DNA of 8,524 nt from Calditrichia bacterium (GCA_030634505.1 DAOWAQ010000071.1:1-8524); one strand, 5' to 3'. Shown: positions 1 to 6,787, counted from the stretch's first letter. The notes: generated by a model not told the origin, from the letters alone. A program made the numbers and translations.

Positions 1-311
1 CCGCGAAATGAAACAGGGCGTATATAGCAGGATCTCATTTTATTTTTACGTATTGTTTCAATTACCGCGTCACAAAGTTCTTCCACTGTCCATTTTGGTT
101 CCATACGATACATGCGCGCTGATTTTTTCAATCGTTCCATATGATCTCTGAGTCTAAATACTGCAGGTCCTTTGTGAGTATCATAAGCCCTTATTCCTTC
201 GAATACTGACGAAGCATAATGGATCACATGAGACATTACATGAATAGTTGCATTTTCCCATTCAATAAATTCACCATCTTTCCAAATCCACTTTCCATAA
301 TTTACACCCAT
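1..311 (-). CDS. ilvE: Branched-chain amino acid aminotransferase IlvE, N-terminal 103 residues (runs off left edge)
   Basis: This PLP-dependent class IV aminotransferase transfers the amino group between leucine, isoleucine or valine and 2-oxoglutarate, the last step of branched-chain amino acid synthesis, in the cytoplasm. I translated the minus strand from the ATG at 311; the frame is open to base 1. Visible family signatures are KWIWKDGEFIEWENA (residues 7-21), HVMSHVIHYASSVFEGIRAY (24-43), and FRLRDHMERLKKSARMYR (52-69), which carries the arginine region near the PLP phosphate. It closely resembles the start of E. coli IlvE (about 309 residues), so roughly one third is present. The catalytic lysine and the C-terminal lid lie outside the window. 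An AAGGAG ribosome-binding site at 317-322 sits five bases before the ATG. The gene lies 44 bases downstream of the dipeptidase gene on the same strand and could share its transcript. D-amino acid aminotransferase or aminodeoxychorismate lyase are less likely because the IlvE-type HYASSVFEGIRAY is so well kept. Confidence 0.93.
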   Translation of the reverse strand, partial: MGVNYGKWIWKDGEFIEWENATIHVMSHVIHYASSVFEGIRAYDTHKGPAVFRLRDHMERLKKSARMYRMEPKWTVEELCDAVIETIRKNKMRSCYIRPVSFR

Positions 312-355
312 TGGCACTCCTTATTAACTTGAATTAAACATCCTTTTATCTAATT

Positions 356-982
356 TCATTTTTTATTAAAATTATCTATTTCTTCAAACGAATAATCTAC
401 TACACGATAATCATTATAATTTTTTAAGTCATAATGCCACCATTCAGAATTTAAACTTACAAATCCATATTTTTCCATAATCACTTTCAATAGTTCTCTA
501 TTTTTTAATTTTTCCTGCGAAAGTTCCATATAGTCATGTGCTGCCTTTTCACTAAAATCATCAAATGTTGTTGGCATTTCTAATTCAACTCCATTAGAAT
601 CCACCAGAGACACATCAACTGCTGCTCCTCGATTATGTCGGGAACCATCTTTGGGATCAGCAACATACCTATTATCTGGTAAGATATCCCACATCATGAT
701 TTGTACGCTTAAAGGACGGTAACCGTCAAATATTTTTAGCCCTAGCCCCAGACTCTCTAATTCTTTTTGAATAGAATCCAATTTATATGCAACTTTTCGT
801 AAGACAAAACATCTTGCAGATGGATAAACGGGCTTCTTTAAGAAATTATTTTTTGTAGCATATCTTATATCCAATAGGATATTTGAATTAATGGTCTTTA
901 ATTCAACAAAATCAATATTAGGACGTTTTAAATTGCATGAAAGTAGAAAAAGTACTATTAAAAACAAATATTTTCTATGCAT
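356..982 (-). CDS. D-alanyl-D-alanine dipeptidase (VanX/DdpX family, peptidase M15D), predicted lipoprotein
   Basis: This zinc enzyme family hydrolyses the free dipeptide D-Ala-D-Ala. From the ATG at 982 the protein has 208 residues. MHRKYLFLIVLFLLSC is a lipoprotein signal peptide with lipobox LLSC and lipidated Cys16, which would anchor the enzyme outside the inner membrane. The catalytic set is complete: DGYRP with Arg89; SRHNRGAAVD with zinc ligands His116 and Asp123; SEWWHYD with the general base Glu180 and zinc ligand His183. A TTG at 1003 would add seven residues, but they would sit in front of the signal peptide; the ATG at 982 also has an AGGAA at 992-996, nine bases upstream. VanX of vancomycin-resistant enterococci and E. 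coli DdpX are cytoplasmic, so export is notable. No vanH, vanA or vanRS neighbours are present, so wall-peptide turnover or salvage is likelier than resistance. It is divergent from a peptide-type binding protein, which recalls the ddpX-ddpABCDF arrangement. Confidence 0.9.
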   Translation of the reverse strand: MHRKYLFLIVLFLLSCNLKRPNIDFVELKTINSNILLDIRYATKNNFLKKPVYPSARCFVLRKVAYKLDSIQKELESLGLGLKIFDGYRPLSVQIMMWDILPDNRYVADPKDGSRHNRGAAVDVSLVDSNGVELEMPTTFDDFSEKAAHDYMELSQEKLKNRELLKVIMEKYGFVSLNSEWWHYDLKNYNDYRVVDYSFEEIDNFNKK

Positions 983-1015
983 AGTATTGTTTTCCTGTGC
1001 CAAGAACTCATTTTA

Positions 1016-1044
1016 ATATTAATTAATGTGCAATATATAATCAA
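1016..1044 (-). promoter_or_regulatory. Candidate sigma-70-like promoter for the dipeptidase gene
   Basis: On the minus strand TTGATT (1044-1039) and TAATAT (1021-1016) are separated by 17 bases, placing a start near 1009 and a leader of about 27 bases before the ATG at 982. Both boxes match the consensus at only four of six positions, and the region is so AT-rich that such matches arise easily. The -10 box lies inside the AT-only run at 1013-1027, which contains two overlapping perfect palindromes (TTAATATTAA and ATTAATTAAT). Confidence 0.25.
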
Positions 1045-1129
1045 GAAAATTAACAATAATTTGCTATGGAGAAACTTCCACTTTGATGTAATTATTATTT
1101 CAAGCAAAGCCAGAGTTTTGTTAAACTAT

Positions 1130-1159
1130 TTGATAATTTCATTGCCTAAATACTATATT
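1130..1159 (+). promoter_or_regulatory. Candidate sigma-70-like promoter for the binding protein-kinase-regulator unit
   Basis: TTGATA (1130-1135) and TATATT (1154-1159) are 18 bases apart, giving a start near 1166 and a leader of about 46 bases before the TTG start codon at 1212. No strict sigma-54 pattern (GG, ten bases, GC) was found on either strand of the 983-1211 spacer, so a sigma-70-class promoter is the better guess. The AT-rich background makes this tentative. Confidence 0.28.
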
Positions 1160-1199
1160 CTTAGTAAAATCCAATTATTTTTATTTTCTAAAATGAAAC

Positions 1200-1203
1200 A
1201 GGA
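1200..1203 (+). promoter_or_regulatory. Ribosome-binding site supporting the TTG start at 1212
   Basis: AGGA lies eight bases before the TTG at 1212. It decides the start of the binding protein: the same frame is closed by a TGA at 1194-1196, no ATG or GTG lies between that stop and the signal peptide, and the next in-frame TTG would cut away most of the signal sequence. Confidence 0.55.
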
Positions 1204-1211
1204 TAAGAACT

Positions 1212-2843
1212 TTGTCTAAATATCTAAAAAATATTATTTATCCTATTCTATTATTTTCGTTTTTGTCAGCTCAGGACAATATTTTAGTAGATAAAGAAGA
1301 TTATGGCGATCGTTTAAAAATTGGCTATGTTTGGCAAGGTGACATATCCTTTAATCCTCTGATTATCAATTACGAATATGACAAAGAATTTATTAATATT
1401 GTTTTTGGTGAAGGATTATTTGCTCAAACCAATAATGGTCATGTTGTTCACAATTTAGCACTAGAAAGTAAAGTTTTAACTCCAACTGTACTTAGATTTG
1501 AGCTGCGCCCAAATCTGTCATTTCATGATGGTTCATTGATTACTGCGGAAGACGTTAAGTTTTCTTATGAATTATATAAAAAGTTCGCCCTTCAATCCCC
1601 ACGGTATTTTTCTGCAAGATTAATCAATTCAATTGAAATATACGGATCAAATATTATCAGATTTAAATTAATAAAGCCTATGCCTGATTTTTCAGAAACT
1701 ATTGGTAAATTGCCAATAATACCAAAAAATATTTGTAAGATTTGGCTTAAATCCAATTCTCTATCAGACTTAGAAAACATCAAACCTATTGGTTCTGGAC
1801 ATTTTAAATTTATAGAATACGAACAAAACCGATCGATTAAACTTGATTCATATATTAAACATTCGTTTGGGCAGAGTTATATTAGTGGTGTAGATTTTTT
1901 GTTTTTTGAAACTCAGGATCGTATGTTGGAAGCGTTCTTAAAAGATGAAGTAGATTTGATTCAAATTAATGACAAGTCAGAAATTCAAAAGATTATTCAG
2001 TTTTCAAAAAAAATTATTCGATTAGATAATGAAGAAAGAAAATTATATTACATTAATCTAAACACGCGAAAATCACCTTTTAGAGACATTGGAATACGCA
2101 AAGCTTTAAATTTTGCCATTAATAAAGACCAAATAAAAAATTACCTATTTAATAATAATGGAAAAGAAACCCGAAGTGATTTTACAACAAACTATATTGA
2201 AAGATCGCAATATTTTACACCTTATGAGTATAAGCCTCTAGATGCTTTACAAATTTTATTAAATAGTAGATTCAAAAAAAATTCCCACGGTAAATTAGTA
2301 AGAAATAGAGAAGAACTTCAATTCGAATTATTTATCCAAAAAGGCTCTTTATTCGAGGAATCAATCGCTAGAATAATAGCAATTAACCTAGGAGATATTG
2401 GAATTAACGTAATTCCATTATCCATTGAATCAGTTGAATTGAATAAAAAAATATCTCAAGGACAATACCAGGCAGCTTTAAGAGAATTTAATTATTATCC
2501 TAAACTTGAAAATGTGACCTTAAGAAAATTTTATTTCAATGAATTAAATAACCGGGATGGATTTCATAATTTTAAAAATTTGAGCATAGAACTACTTCTT
2601 GTTGAATATGCAAAAATTTTTACAGATTATAATAGTGTCACTAATATACCAAAAAGATATCAAAACTTGATAAATCGATATGCACCTTGTATTTTTTTAT
2701 TTTTTAAAGATATTGATATTTTTGCAGTTAATCCTCGATTTGAAAACATATTAACAACGACAACAAATAAATACGGTAACTTAGTAAACCTTCTAAAGTC
2801 TAAACATGAATGGTTCGTTAAAAAAGAAAACCAAAAGTATTAA
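1212..2843 (+). CDS. Periplasmic solute-binding protein, family 5 (SBP_bac_5, oligopeptide/dipeptide type)
   Basis: Proteins of this family bind peptides, nickel, sugars or opines outside the inner membrane and hand them to an ABC permease or a sensor. The 543-residue product begins at a TTG codon with a Sec signal peptide (hydrophobic core about 8-19, likely cleavage LSA|Q after residue 20). No lipobox cysteine is present, so a free periplasmic protein is expected. Family marks are LRFELRPNLSFHDGSLITAEDVKFSYEL (94-121), the KPIGSGHFKF turn (191-200), SPFRDIGIRKALNFAINKDQI (288-308), and the late stretch PCIFLFFKDIDIFAVNPRF (492-510). Length is usual for the family. No permease or ATPase genes follow; the gene overlaps a sensor kinase by 38 bases, which suggests coupled expression and perhaps a sensory role. 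The ligand cannot be read from sequence; the divergent D-Ala-D-Ala dipeptidase makes a peptide plausible but not shown. Confidence 0.88.
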   Translation: MSKYLKNIIYPILLFSFLSAQDNILVDKEDYGDRLKIGYVWQGDISFNPLIINYEYDKEFINIVFGEGLFAQTNNGHVVHNLALESKVLTPTVLRFELRPNLSFHDGSLITAEDVKFSYELYKKFALQSPRYFSARLINSIEIYGSNIIRFKLIKPMPDFSETIGKLPIIPKNICKIWLKSNSLSDLENIKPIGSGHFKFIEYEQNRSIKLDSYIKHSFGQSYISGVDFLFFETQDRMLEAFLKDEVDLIQINDKSEIQKIIQFSKKIIRLDNEERKLYYINLNTRKSPFRDIGIRKALNFAINKDQIKNYLFNNNGKETRSDFTTNYIERSQYFTPYEYKPLDALQILLNSRFKKNSHGKLVRNREELQFELFIQKGSLFEESIARIIAINLGDIGINVIPLSIESVELNKKISQGQYQAALREFNYYPKLENVTLRKFYFNELNNRDGFHNFKNLSIELLLVEYAKIFTDYNSVTNIPKRYQNLINRYAPCIFLFFKDIDIFAVNPRFENILTTTTNKYGNLVNLLKSKHEWFVKKENQKY

Positions 2844-4662
2844 AGAGACAATTAGTAAATTAACAAAGTTGCTGAATTTTCCGCTCTCCAATCGTTTAAG
2901 TACACGACTCTTGCTAAATTTAACTCTTCTGTCGGGTATATCCAGCATTTTTGTTGGTTTGTTTATGATCTCCATAACTGAAGATTCTATTTCATTATAT
3001 ATTCAAAAACAGCATAATGAAATTGGTCTGCGTGCTAGCAATGAAATCAGATTATTTTTAGAAACACCTATAAAAATATTAGAAACCGTAGTAGAAAGTC
3101 AGGAAATAGTTGGTCTAAATCCATTTTTACAAAATTTAAGACTTAACAAGATAGTTGCTAAACATCCAATCTTTGACAGGATATCTGTCATTGACACATT
3201 AGGAAATGAAATTACAACAACTGCCTTTAGCTCGGAAGAAAAACAATATTCAAAAGATGATTTTTTTACAACGGTATTAAAAGGTGAAAAATATCTATCA
3301 CCTGTACAATTCAATGAAGTAAAAGAGCCTTATATAGTTTCGGCTCACCCTATCTTACAATTTAATGAAGTTATTGGAATTATTGCTGCCAGAATAAACT
3401 TGAGGAGTATTTGGGAGCTGGTTGACGAAATAAAAATTGGTGAAACCGGTAATGTATTTGTCATCAGCAGCGGTGGACAATTAATTGCGCATCGTGAGAA
3501 AAAAAAAGTATTGGACAGATCAGAAGTAATCGATTTAAATCTGCTTAAGCAAGCTGCATCTAAACAAAAAAAATCTTTTGTTTTTTTTAATTCTGAAAAC
3601 GAAAAAATGTTAGGAACTTCGACCTTTCTGGAAGATTTTAAATGGATTGTAGTAATTCAACAACTTGAAGATGAAGCATTCGAAATAGTATCCAGAATGA
3701 GATACCAGGTTTTTGCATTTGTTGGATTAATTATTATTATCGCAATAGTATTGTCATATTTGTTAGAAAAAAGAATAACTTCACCTATAAAAACATTAGT
3801 GGACGGCGTTAAAAGATATGCCGACGGTGATCTCGGTTTTCGAATACCTACACAAAGATATGCTGAAATTACTGTCTTGGCTGATGAATTTAATACTATG
3901 GCAGAAAGTTTACTATTAAACCAAAGAAAACTACGAAAAGCTGAAAGACTTGCTGCTATGAGTAAATTCGCAACACTTATAAGTCATGAAATCCGGAATC
4001 CATTAAATAGTATGAATATAAACATGCAAATACTTAAAAGAGAAATCGAAAAATCTGATGGAGACATAATAAACAAAAATAAGTATTCAGAAATTATTAT
4101 TTCTGAAATACAAAGAATGGATAATTTAATAAACAATTTTTTAACAATATCCCGTCCACCGAGATTTGATCTTGTACAACACAATATTCATGCAATCCTT
4201 GACGAAGTAATTTTTTCACATTCTGCAATGGCTGAGCAACAAAAAATCAAAATAAATAAGCGTTATTGTGAAAGTAAATTATTGGCAAATGTTGATGGTG
4301 ACCAAATGAAACAGGTATTCCATAATATAATTATTAACGCTTTTCAAGCTATGCCAAAAGGGGGAAATTTAGATATAATTACTTTTTGTATTGAAATCAC
4401 AAAATCAAATACTATAAAAATCCCTGCTTTCAGAATAGAATTTAAAGACAGTGGTTATGGAATTGCGTCTAATAAAGTAGATGAAATTTTCGATTTTTAT
4501 TACACATCAAAAAAGACAGGTACAGGATTAGGTTTAGCTATTGCACGACAAATCATTGACGGTCATAAAGGACTCATTTCGGTTGAGAGTAATGAAGGAA
4601 AAGGTATTAAATTAATTATTGAAATACCTGTTCATTCTGAAAATATAGGAATCAAAAACTAG
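2806..4662 (+). CDS. Membrane sensor histidine kinase, dCache-HAMP-HisKA-HATPase (NtrB/AtoS/ZraS-like)
   Basis: This kinase autophosphorylates on histidine in response to an extracytoplasmic signal and passes phosphate to the regulator encoded next. The 618 residues read: basic N-terminal tail; membrane segment about 34-57; periplasmic double-Cache domain about 58-298, with the family stretch IWELVDEIKIGETGNVFVI (202-220) and QLIAHR; second membrane segment about 302-320; HAMP about 321-373; HisKA with ISHEIRNPLNSM and phospho-acceptor His394; N-box FHNIIINAFQAM (505-516); G1 box DSGYGI (548-553); G2 box TGTGLGLAIA (571-580). The F-box reads IFDFYYTSK where IFEPFFTTK is usual, a mild departure. 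All catalytic boxes are intact. The ATG at 2806 overlaps the binding-protein gene by 38 bases and lacks a clear ribosome-binding site, so translational coupling is likely. A start at a TTG near 2869 would still keep the first membrane segment and cannot be excluded. Confidence 0.93.
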   Translation: MNGSLKKKTKSIKETISKLTKLLNFPLSNRLSTRLLLNLTLLSGISSIFVGLFMISITEDSISLYIQKQHNEIGLRASNEIRLFLETPIKILETVVESQEIVGLNPFLQNLRLNKIVAKHPIFDRISVIDTLGNEITTTAFSSEEKQYSKDDFFTTVLKGEKYLSPVQFNEVKEPYIVSAHPILQFNEVIGIIAARINLRSIWELVDEIKIGETGNVFVISSGGQLIAHREKKKVLDRSEVIDLNLLKQAASKQKKSFVFFNSENEKMLGTSTFLEDFKWIVVIQQLEDEAFEIVSRMRYQVFAFVGLIIIIAIVLSYLLEKRITSPIKTLVDGVKRYADGDLGFRIPTQRYAEITVLADEFNTMAESLLLNQRKLRKAERLAAMSKFATLISHEIRNPLNSMNINMQILKREIEKSDGDIINKNKYSEIIISEIQRMDNLINNFLTISRPPRFDLVQHNIHAILDEVIFSHSAMAEQQKIKINKRYCESKLLANVDGDQMKQVFHNIIINAFQAMPKGGNLDIITFCIEITKSNTIKIPAFRIEFKDSGYGIASNKVDEIFDFYYTSKKTGTGLGLAIARQIIDGHKGLISVESNEGKGIKLIIEIPVHSENIGIKN

Positions 4663-4684
4663 GTTTCTGCGTATAGGAATTATC

Positions 4685-6046
4685 ATGTATAAAATATTGC
4701 TTGTAGAAGACGACAGAAATACCCTTGAGGGTCTTGCTGAAATTTTAAACCAGGAAGGATATGAGGTTGTAAAAGCAATTGATGGAAATTCTGCGGTTAA
4801 AGAAATAAAATCGAGTCCATTCAATTTAATTTTAACTGACCTTTTACTTCCTGATTTTGACGGAATTGAAGTAGCTCAACAAGCCTGGAAAGAACAATCT
4901 GAAGTTATGATTATAATGATAACAGCTTTTGGTTCTGTAAAACATGCCGTCAATGCAATGAAACAGGGCATATATGATTATTTGACCAAACCCATTGATA
5001 TCGATGAATTATTGATAGTTATTTCAAAAGCTATTAATGAACAACAATTGCGAATTGAAAATATATCCTTGAAAGACAAAATTAAATCAAAATATCACTA
5101 TGATAATATCATTGGTAACAGTGGCAAAATGCAGGAGGTTTTCCATAAAGTAAATAAGATTGCAAATAGTGATGCGACCGTTTTGCTTAGAGGAGATTCC
5201 GGTACAGGAAAAGAATTAATAGCTCGCGCTATCCATTATAACAGCCCAAGAAAAAACAAGAATATGATGGAGATAGATTGCTCATCCATACCTGAGACTC
5301 TTTTGGAAAGTGAATTATTTGGGCATGAAAAAGGTTCTTTTACAGGTGCACATAAAATGATGAAAGGTAAATTTGAAATAGCGGACGGTGGAACTATTTT
5401 TTTAGATGAAATAGGTGAATTATCATCAAGTGTACAAGTAAAATTGCTAAGATTTTTGCAGGAAAAAAGATTTAATCGAGTCGGGGGTACTAAATTTATT
5501 TCAGTTGATGTTCGGGTAATTGCAGCAACTAATGCCAATTTAGAAGAAAAAATCAAAGATAAATTATATAGAGAGGATTTATATTATAGATTAAATGTTA
5601 TACCTATTTTTTTACCTGCCTTAAAAGAAAGACGAGATGATATTGGACCTCTTCTTGAACATTTTCTTAAAAAATTCTCACTGAAAAATAAGAAAAATAT
5701 TAATGGGATTAATTCTGAAGCACTTGCAATATGCCATGAATATCATTGGCCGGGGAATGTACGAGAATTAGAAAATGCTATTGAGAATGCTGTAGTGCTT
5801 GCAGATGATAGCATTTTAAAACCGGAAGATTTGCCGTTCTACATGAATGTTAAAAAACAAGATTTAAAATTTAAAGATTTGAATAAAGAAGTTGGGTCGG
5901 ACTATCAAAGCCAAATAGAATATGCAGAAAGAATGATTCTAATGGATGCATTAAAAGAAACAAATGGAAACAAAACACATGCCGCAAATCAACTGGGATT
6001 TAGTATCCGAACAATGAGAAATAAAACACGAAAATATGGATTATAA
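4685..6046 (+). CDS. NtrC-family sigma-54-dependent response regulator (REC-AAA+-Fis HTH)
   Basis: This is a DNA-binding activator that uses ATP hydrolysis to open sigma-54 RNA polymerase promoters when phosphorylated by a partner kinase, here almost certainly the one encoded 22 bases upstream. Domains over 453 residues: receiver 1-118 with acidic Asp9/Asp10, phospho-acceptor Asp52 (TDLLLPDFDG), Thr80 and Lys102; central AAA+ domain about 140-365 with Walker A GDSGTGKE (170-177), the sigma-54 contact loop GSFTGA (217-222, usually GAFTGA), Walker B TIFLDE (237-242), and arginines in REDLYYRLNV (296-305); C-terminal Fis-type helix-turn-helix about 412-453 ending in THAANQLGFSIRTMRNKTRK. Length and order are standard, and nothing is missing. 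The ATG has an AGGAA at 4675-4679, five bases upstream. No matching sigma-54 promoter was seen in the visible intergenic gaps, so its targets are not evident here. Confidence 0.96.
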   Translation: MYKILLVEDDRNTLEGLAEILNQEGYEVVKAIDGNSAVKEIKSSPFNLILTDLLLPDFDGIEVAQQAWKEQSEVMIIMITAFGSVKHAVNAMKQGIYDYLTKPIDIDELLIVISKAINEQQLRIENISLKDKIKSKYHYDNIIGNSGKMQEVFHKVNKIANSDATVLLRGDSGTGKELIARAIHYNSPRKNKNMMEIDCSSIPETLLESELFGHEKGSFTGAHKMMKGKFEIADGGTIFLDEIGELSSSVQVKLLRFLQEKRFNRVGGTKFISVDVRVIAATNANLEEKIKDKLYREDLYYRLNVIPIFLPALKERRDDIGPLLEHFLKKFSLKNKKNINGINSEALAICHEYHWPGNVRELENAIENAVVLADDSILKPEDLPFYMNVKKQDLKFKDLNKEVGSDYQSQIEYAERMILMDALKETNGNKTHAANQLGFSIRTMRNKTRKYGL

Positions 6047-6056
6047 TTTGAGTTTA

Positions 6057-6404
6057 TTATTTCTTTCTTTTTACAAAATAAGTTACAAATGTTTGAATAC
6101 CCTGCATTAACCCTGCAACAGTGGCAGCAGCTTCCAAAGCAGGTTCCTTAATTTCACTACTAATCTTTTTTTCAAAGTCAGCAACATCCGAAACAACATT
6201 ATTTAATTTTTCAGAAGTTTGATTCGTGTTTTTACTGATATCACGAACGTTATCTAAAATTTCAGGTAAATCTTTATTTAAGGTATCAGTAAGATTTGAC
6301 AATTTCGAGAGTGTTCTCTTTAATTCCAAAACCACTGGTATTAATAATATAACAAATACTATTAATACTAATATTAACAGAACAAGCACCATTTCCCAGA
6401 CCAT
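6057..6404 (-). CDS. DUF948-domain membrane protein (YtxG-like)
   Basis: This is a 115-residue small membrane protein of unknown biochemical role. It opens with one hydrophobic segment (about residues 4-26), followed by a helical, probably coiled-coil stretch typical of DUF948 (LPEILDNVRDISKNTNQTSE, about 47-66) and ends in a basic KRKK tail. I start it at the ATG at 6404 rather than the ATG at 6419: the former has an AGGAG at 6410-6414 exactly five bases upstream, whereas the latter would place that site inside the coding region. It lies 16 bases downstream of the YtxH-domain gene, so the two are very likely co-transcribed, as in the ytxGHJ operon of Bacillus subtilis, which is linked to general stress. 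It converges with the response regulator gene, leaving only ten bases between the two stop codons. Confidence 0.8.
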   Translation of the reverse strand: MVWEMVLVLLILVLIVFVILLIPVVLELKRTLSKLSNLTDTLNKDLPEILDNVRDISKNTNQTSEKLNNVVSDVADFEKKISSEIKEPALEAAATVAGLMQGIQTFVTYFVKRKK

Positions 6405-6409
6405 AATAT

Positions 6410-6414
6410 CTCCT
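6410..6414 (-). promoter_or_regulatory. Ribosome-binding site fixing the DUF948 gene start at 6404
   Basis: The minus strand reads AGGAG, five bases, then ATG at 6404. It lies in the 16-base gap after the stop of the YtxH-domain gene and excludes the longer reading from 6419. Confidence 0.7.
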
Positions 6415-6420
6415 AGCATT

Positions 6421-6777
6421 TTAATTTTGTGTAGATTTTTTTGAAGATGTTTTCTTTCGAGGTTTAGTTTTTTTTACTATTTCTTCTTTCTCGGATTCAG
6501 TTGATAATTTACTTTTCTTCGATTCAGGCATTTCATTTTTAAGATCAGAATCAACTATATTTTCCATGAACTTGTCACGTCCCACTTCATATGAATGTGC
6601 TGCTGCTTTTTTGGCAATATCAAAATCTTTTTTAGCTTTTTCAAATATTTTCTCTGATTCCTCTCCTAATTCTTCTCTAAATTCTTTCCCTGTTTTGGGT
6701 GCTAACAGCAAACCTACGAATCCGCCAATCAATCCACCCAGTACAAATCCTTTAAAGAATCCATCATTACTTGCCAT
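6421..6777 (-). CDS. YtxH-domain protein (small glycine-rich membrane-associated protein)
   Basis: The 118-residue product carries the YtxH signature at its start: a glycine-rich hydrophobic helix followed by LLLAPKTGKEFREEL (residues 10-37). Then come a charged, probably helical region (38-75) and a lysine- and serine-rich tail (about 86-118), which looks disordered. The family is widespread, often stress-associated, and has no known reaction. The hydrophobic N-terminus suggests membrane association. I start at the ATG at 6777, which has GGAGG at 6783-6787 five bases upstream; the in-frame TTG at 6789 overlaps that ribosome-binding site and is not credible. It is the first gene of a two-gene minus-strand unit with the DUF948 protein. 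Confidence 0.82.
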   Translation of the reverse strand: MASNDGFFKGFVLGGLIGGFVGLLLAPKTGKEFREELGEESEKIFEKAKKDFDIAKKAAAHSYEVGRDKFMENIVDSDLKNEMPESKKSKLSTESEKEEIVKKTKPRKKTSSKKSTQN

Positions 6778-6782
6778 TTTAT

Positions 6783-6787
6783 CCTCC
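6783..6787 (-). promoter_or_regulatory. Strong ribosome-binding site fixing the YtxH-domain gene start at 6777
   Basis: The minus strand reads GGAGG, five bases (ATAAA), then ATG at 6777. This is the strongest Shine-Dalgarno sequence in the window and rules out the upstream in-frame TTG as the start. Confidence 0.75.

Noticed and set aside
356..982. Vancomycin resistance cluster
   Set aside because: The VanX-family enzyme stands without VanH, a D-Ala-D-Lac ligase or VanY, and the adjacent kinase and regulator are NtrB/NtrC-like rather than VanS/VanR-like (OmpR class).
1060..1108. TTTGCT ... AGCAAA inverted repeat in the divergent spacer as an activator site
   Set aside because: It has six-base arms separated by 37 bases, with no second copy; too weak to claim as a binding site.
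977..1219. An 80-codon plus-strand frame across the divergent spacer
   Set aside because: It has no ribosome-binding site, starts inside the dipeptidase gene, has a composition typical of AT-rich noncoding DNA and resembles no family. Only its last eight codons, from the ATG at 1193, are worth a remark.
1592..5556. Several minus-strand frames of 60-106 codons inside the binding protein, kinase and regulator genes
   Set aside because: The sense strand encodes intact, conserved domains throughout; none of the antisense frames shows a ribosome-binding site or a recognisable motif.
6040..6062. ATAAT/ATTAT inverted repeat between the regulator and DUF948 genes
   Set aside because: It has five A-T pairs only and no following T-run that fits a terminator; it is expected by chance in this composition.
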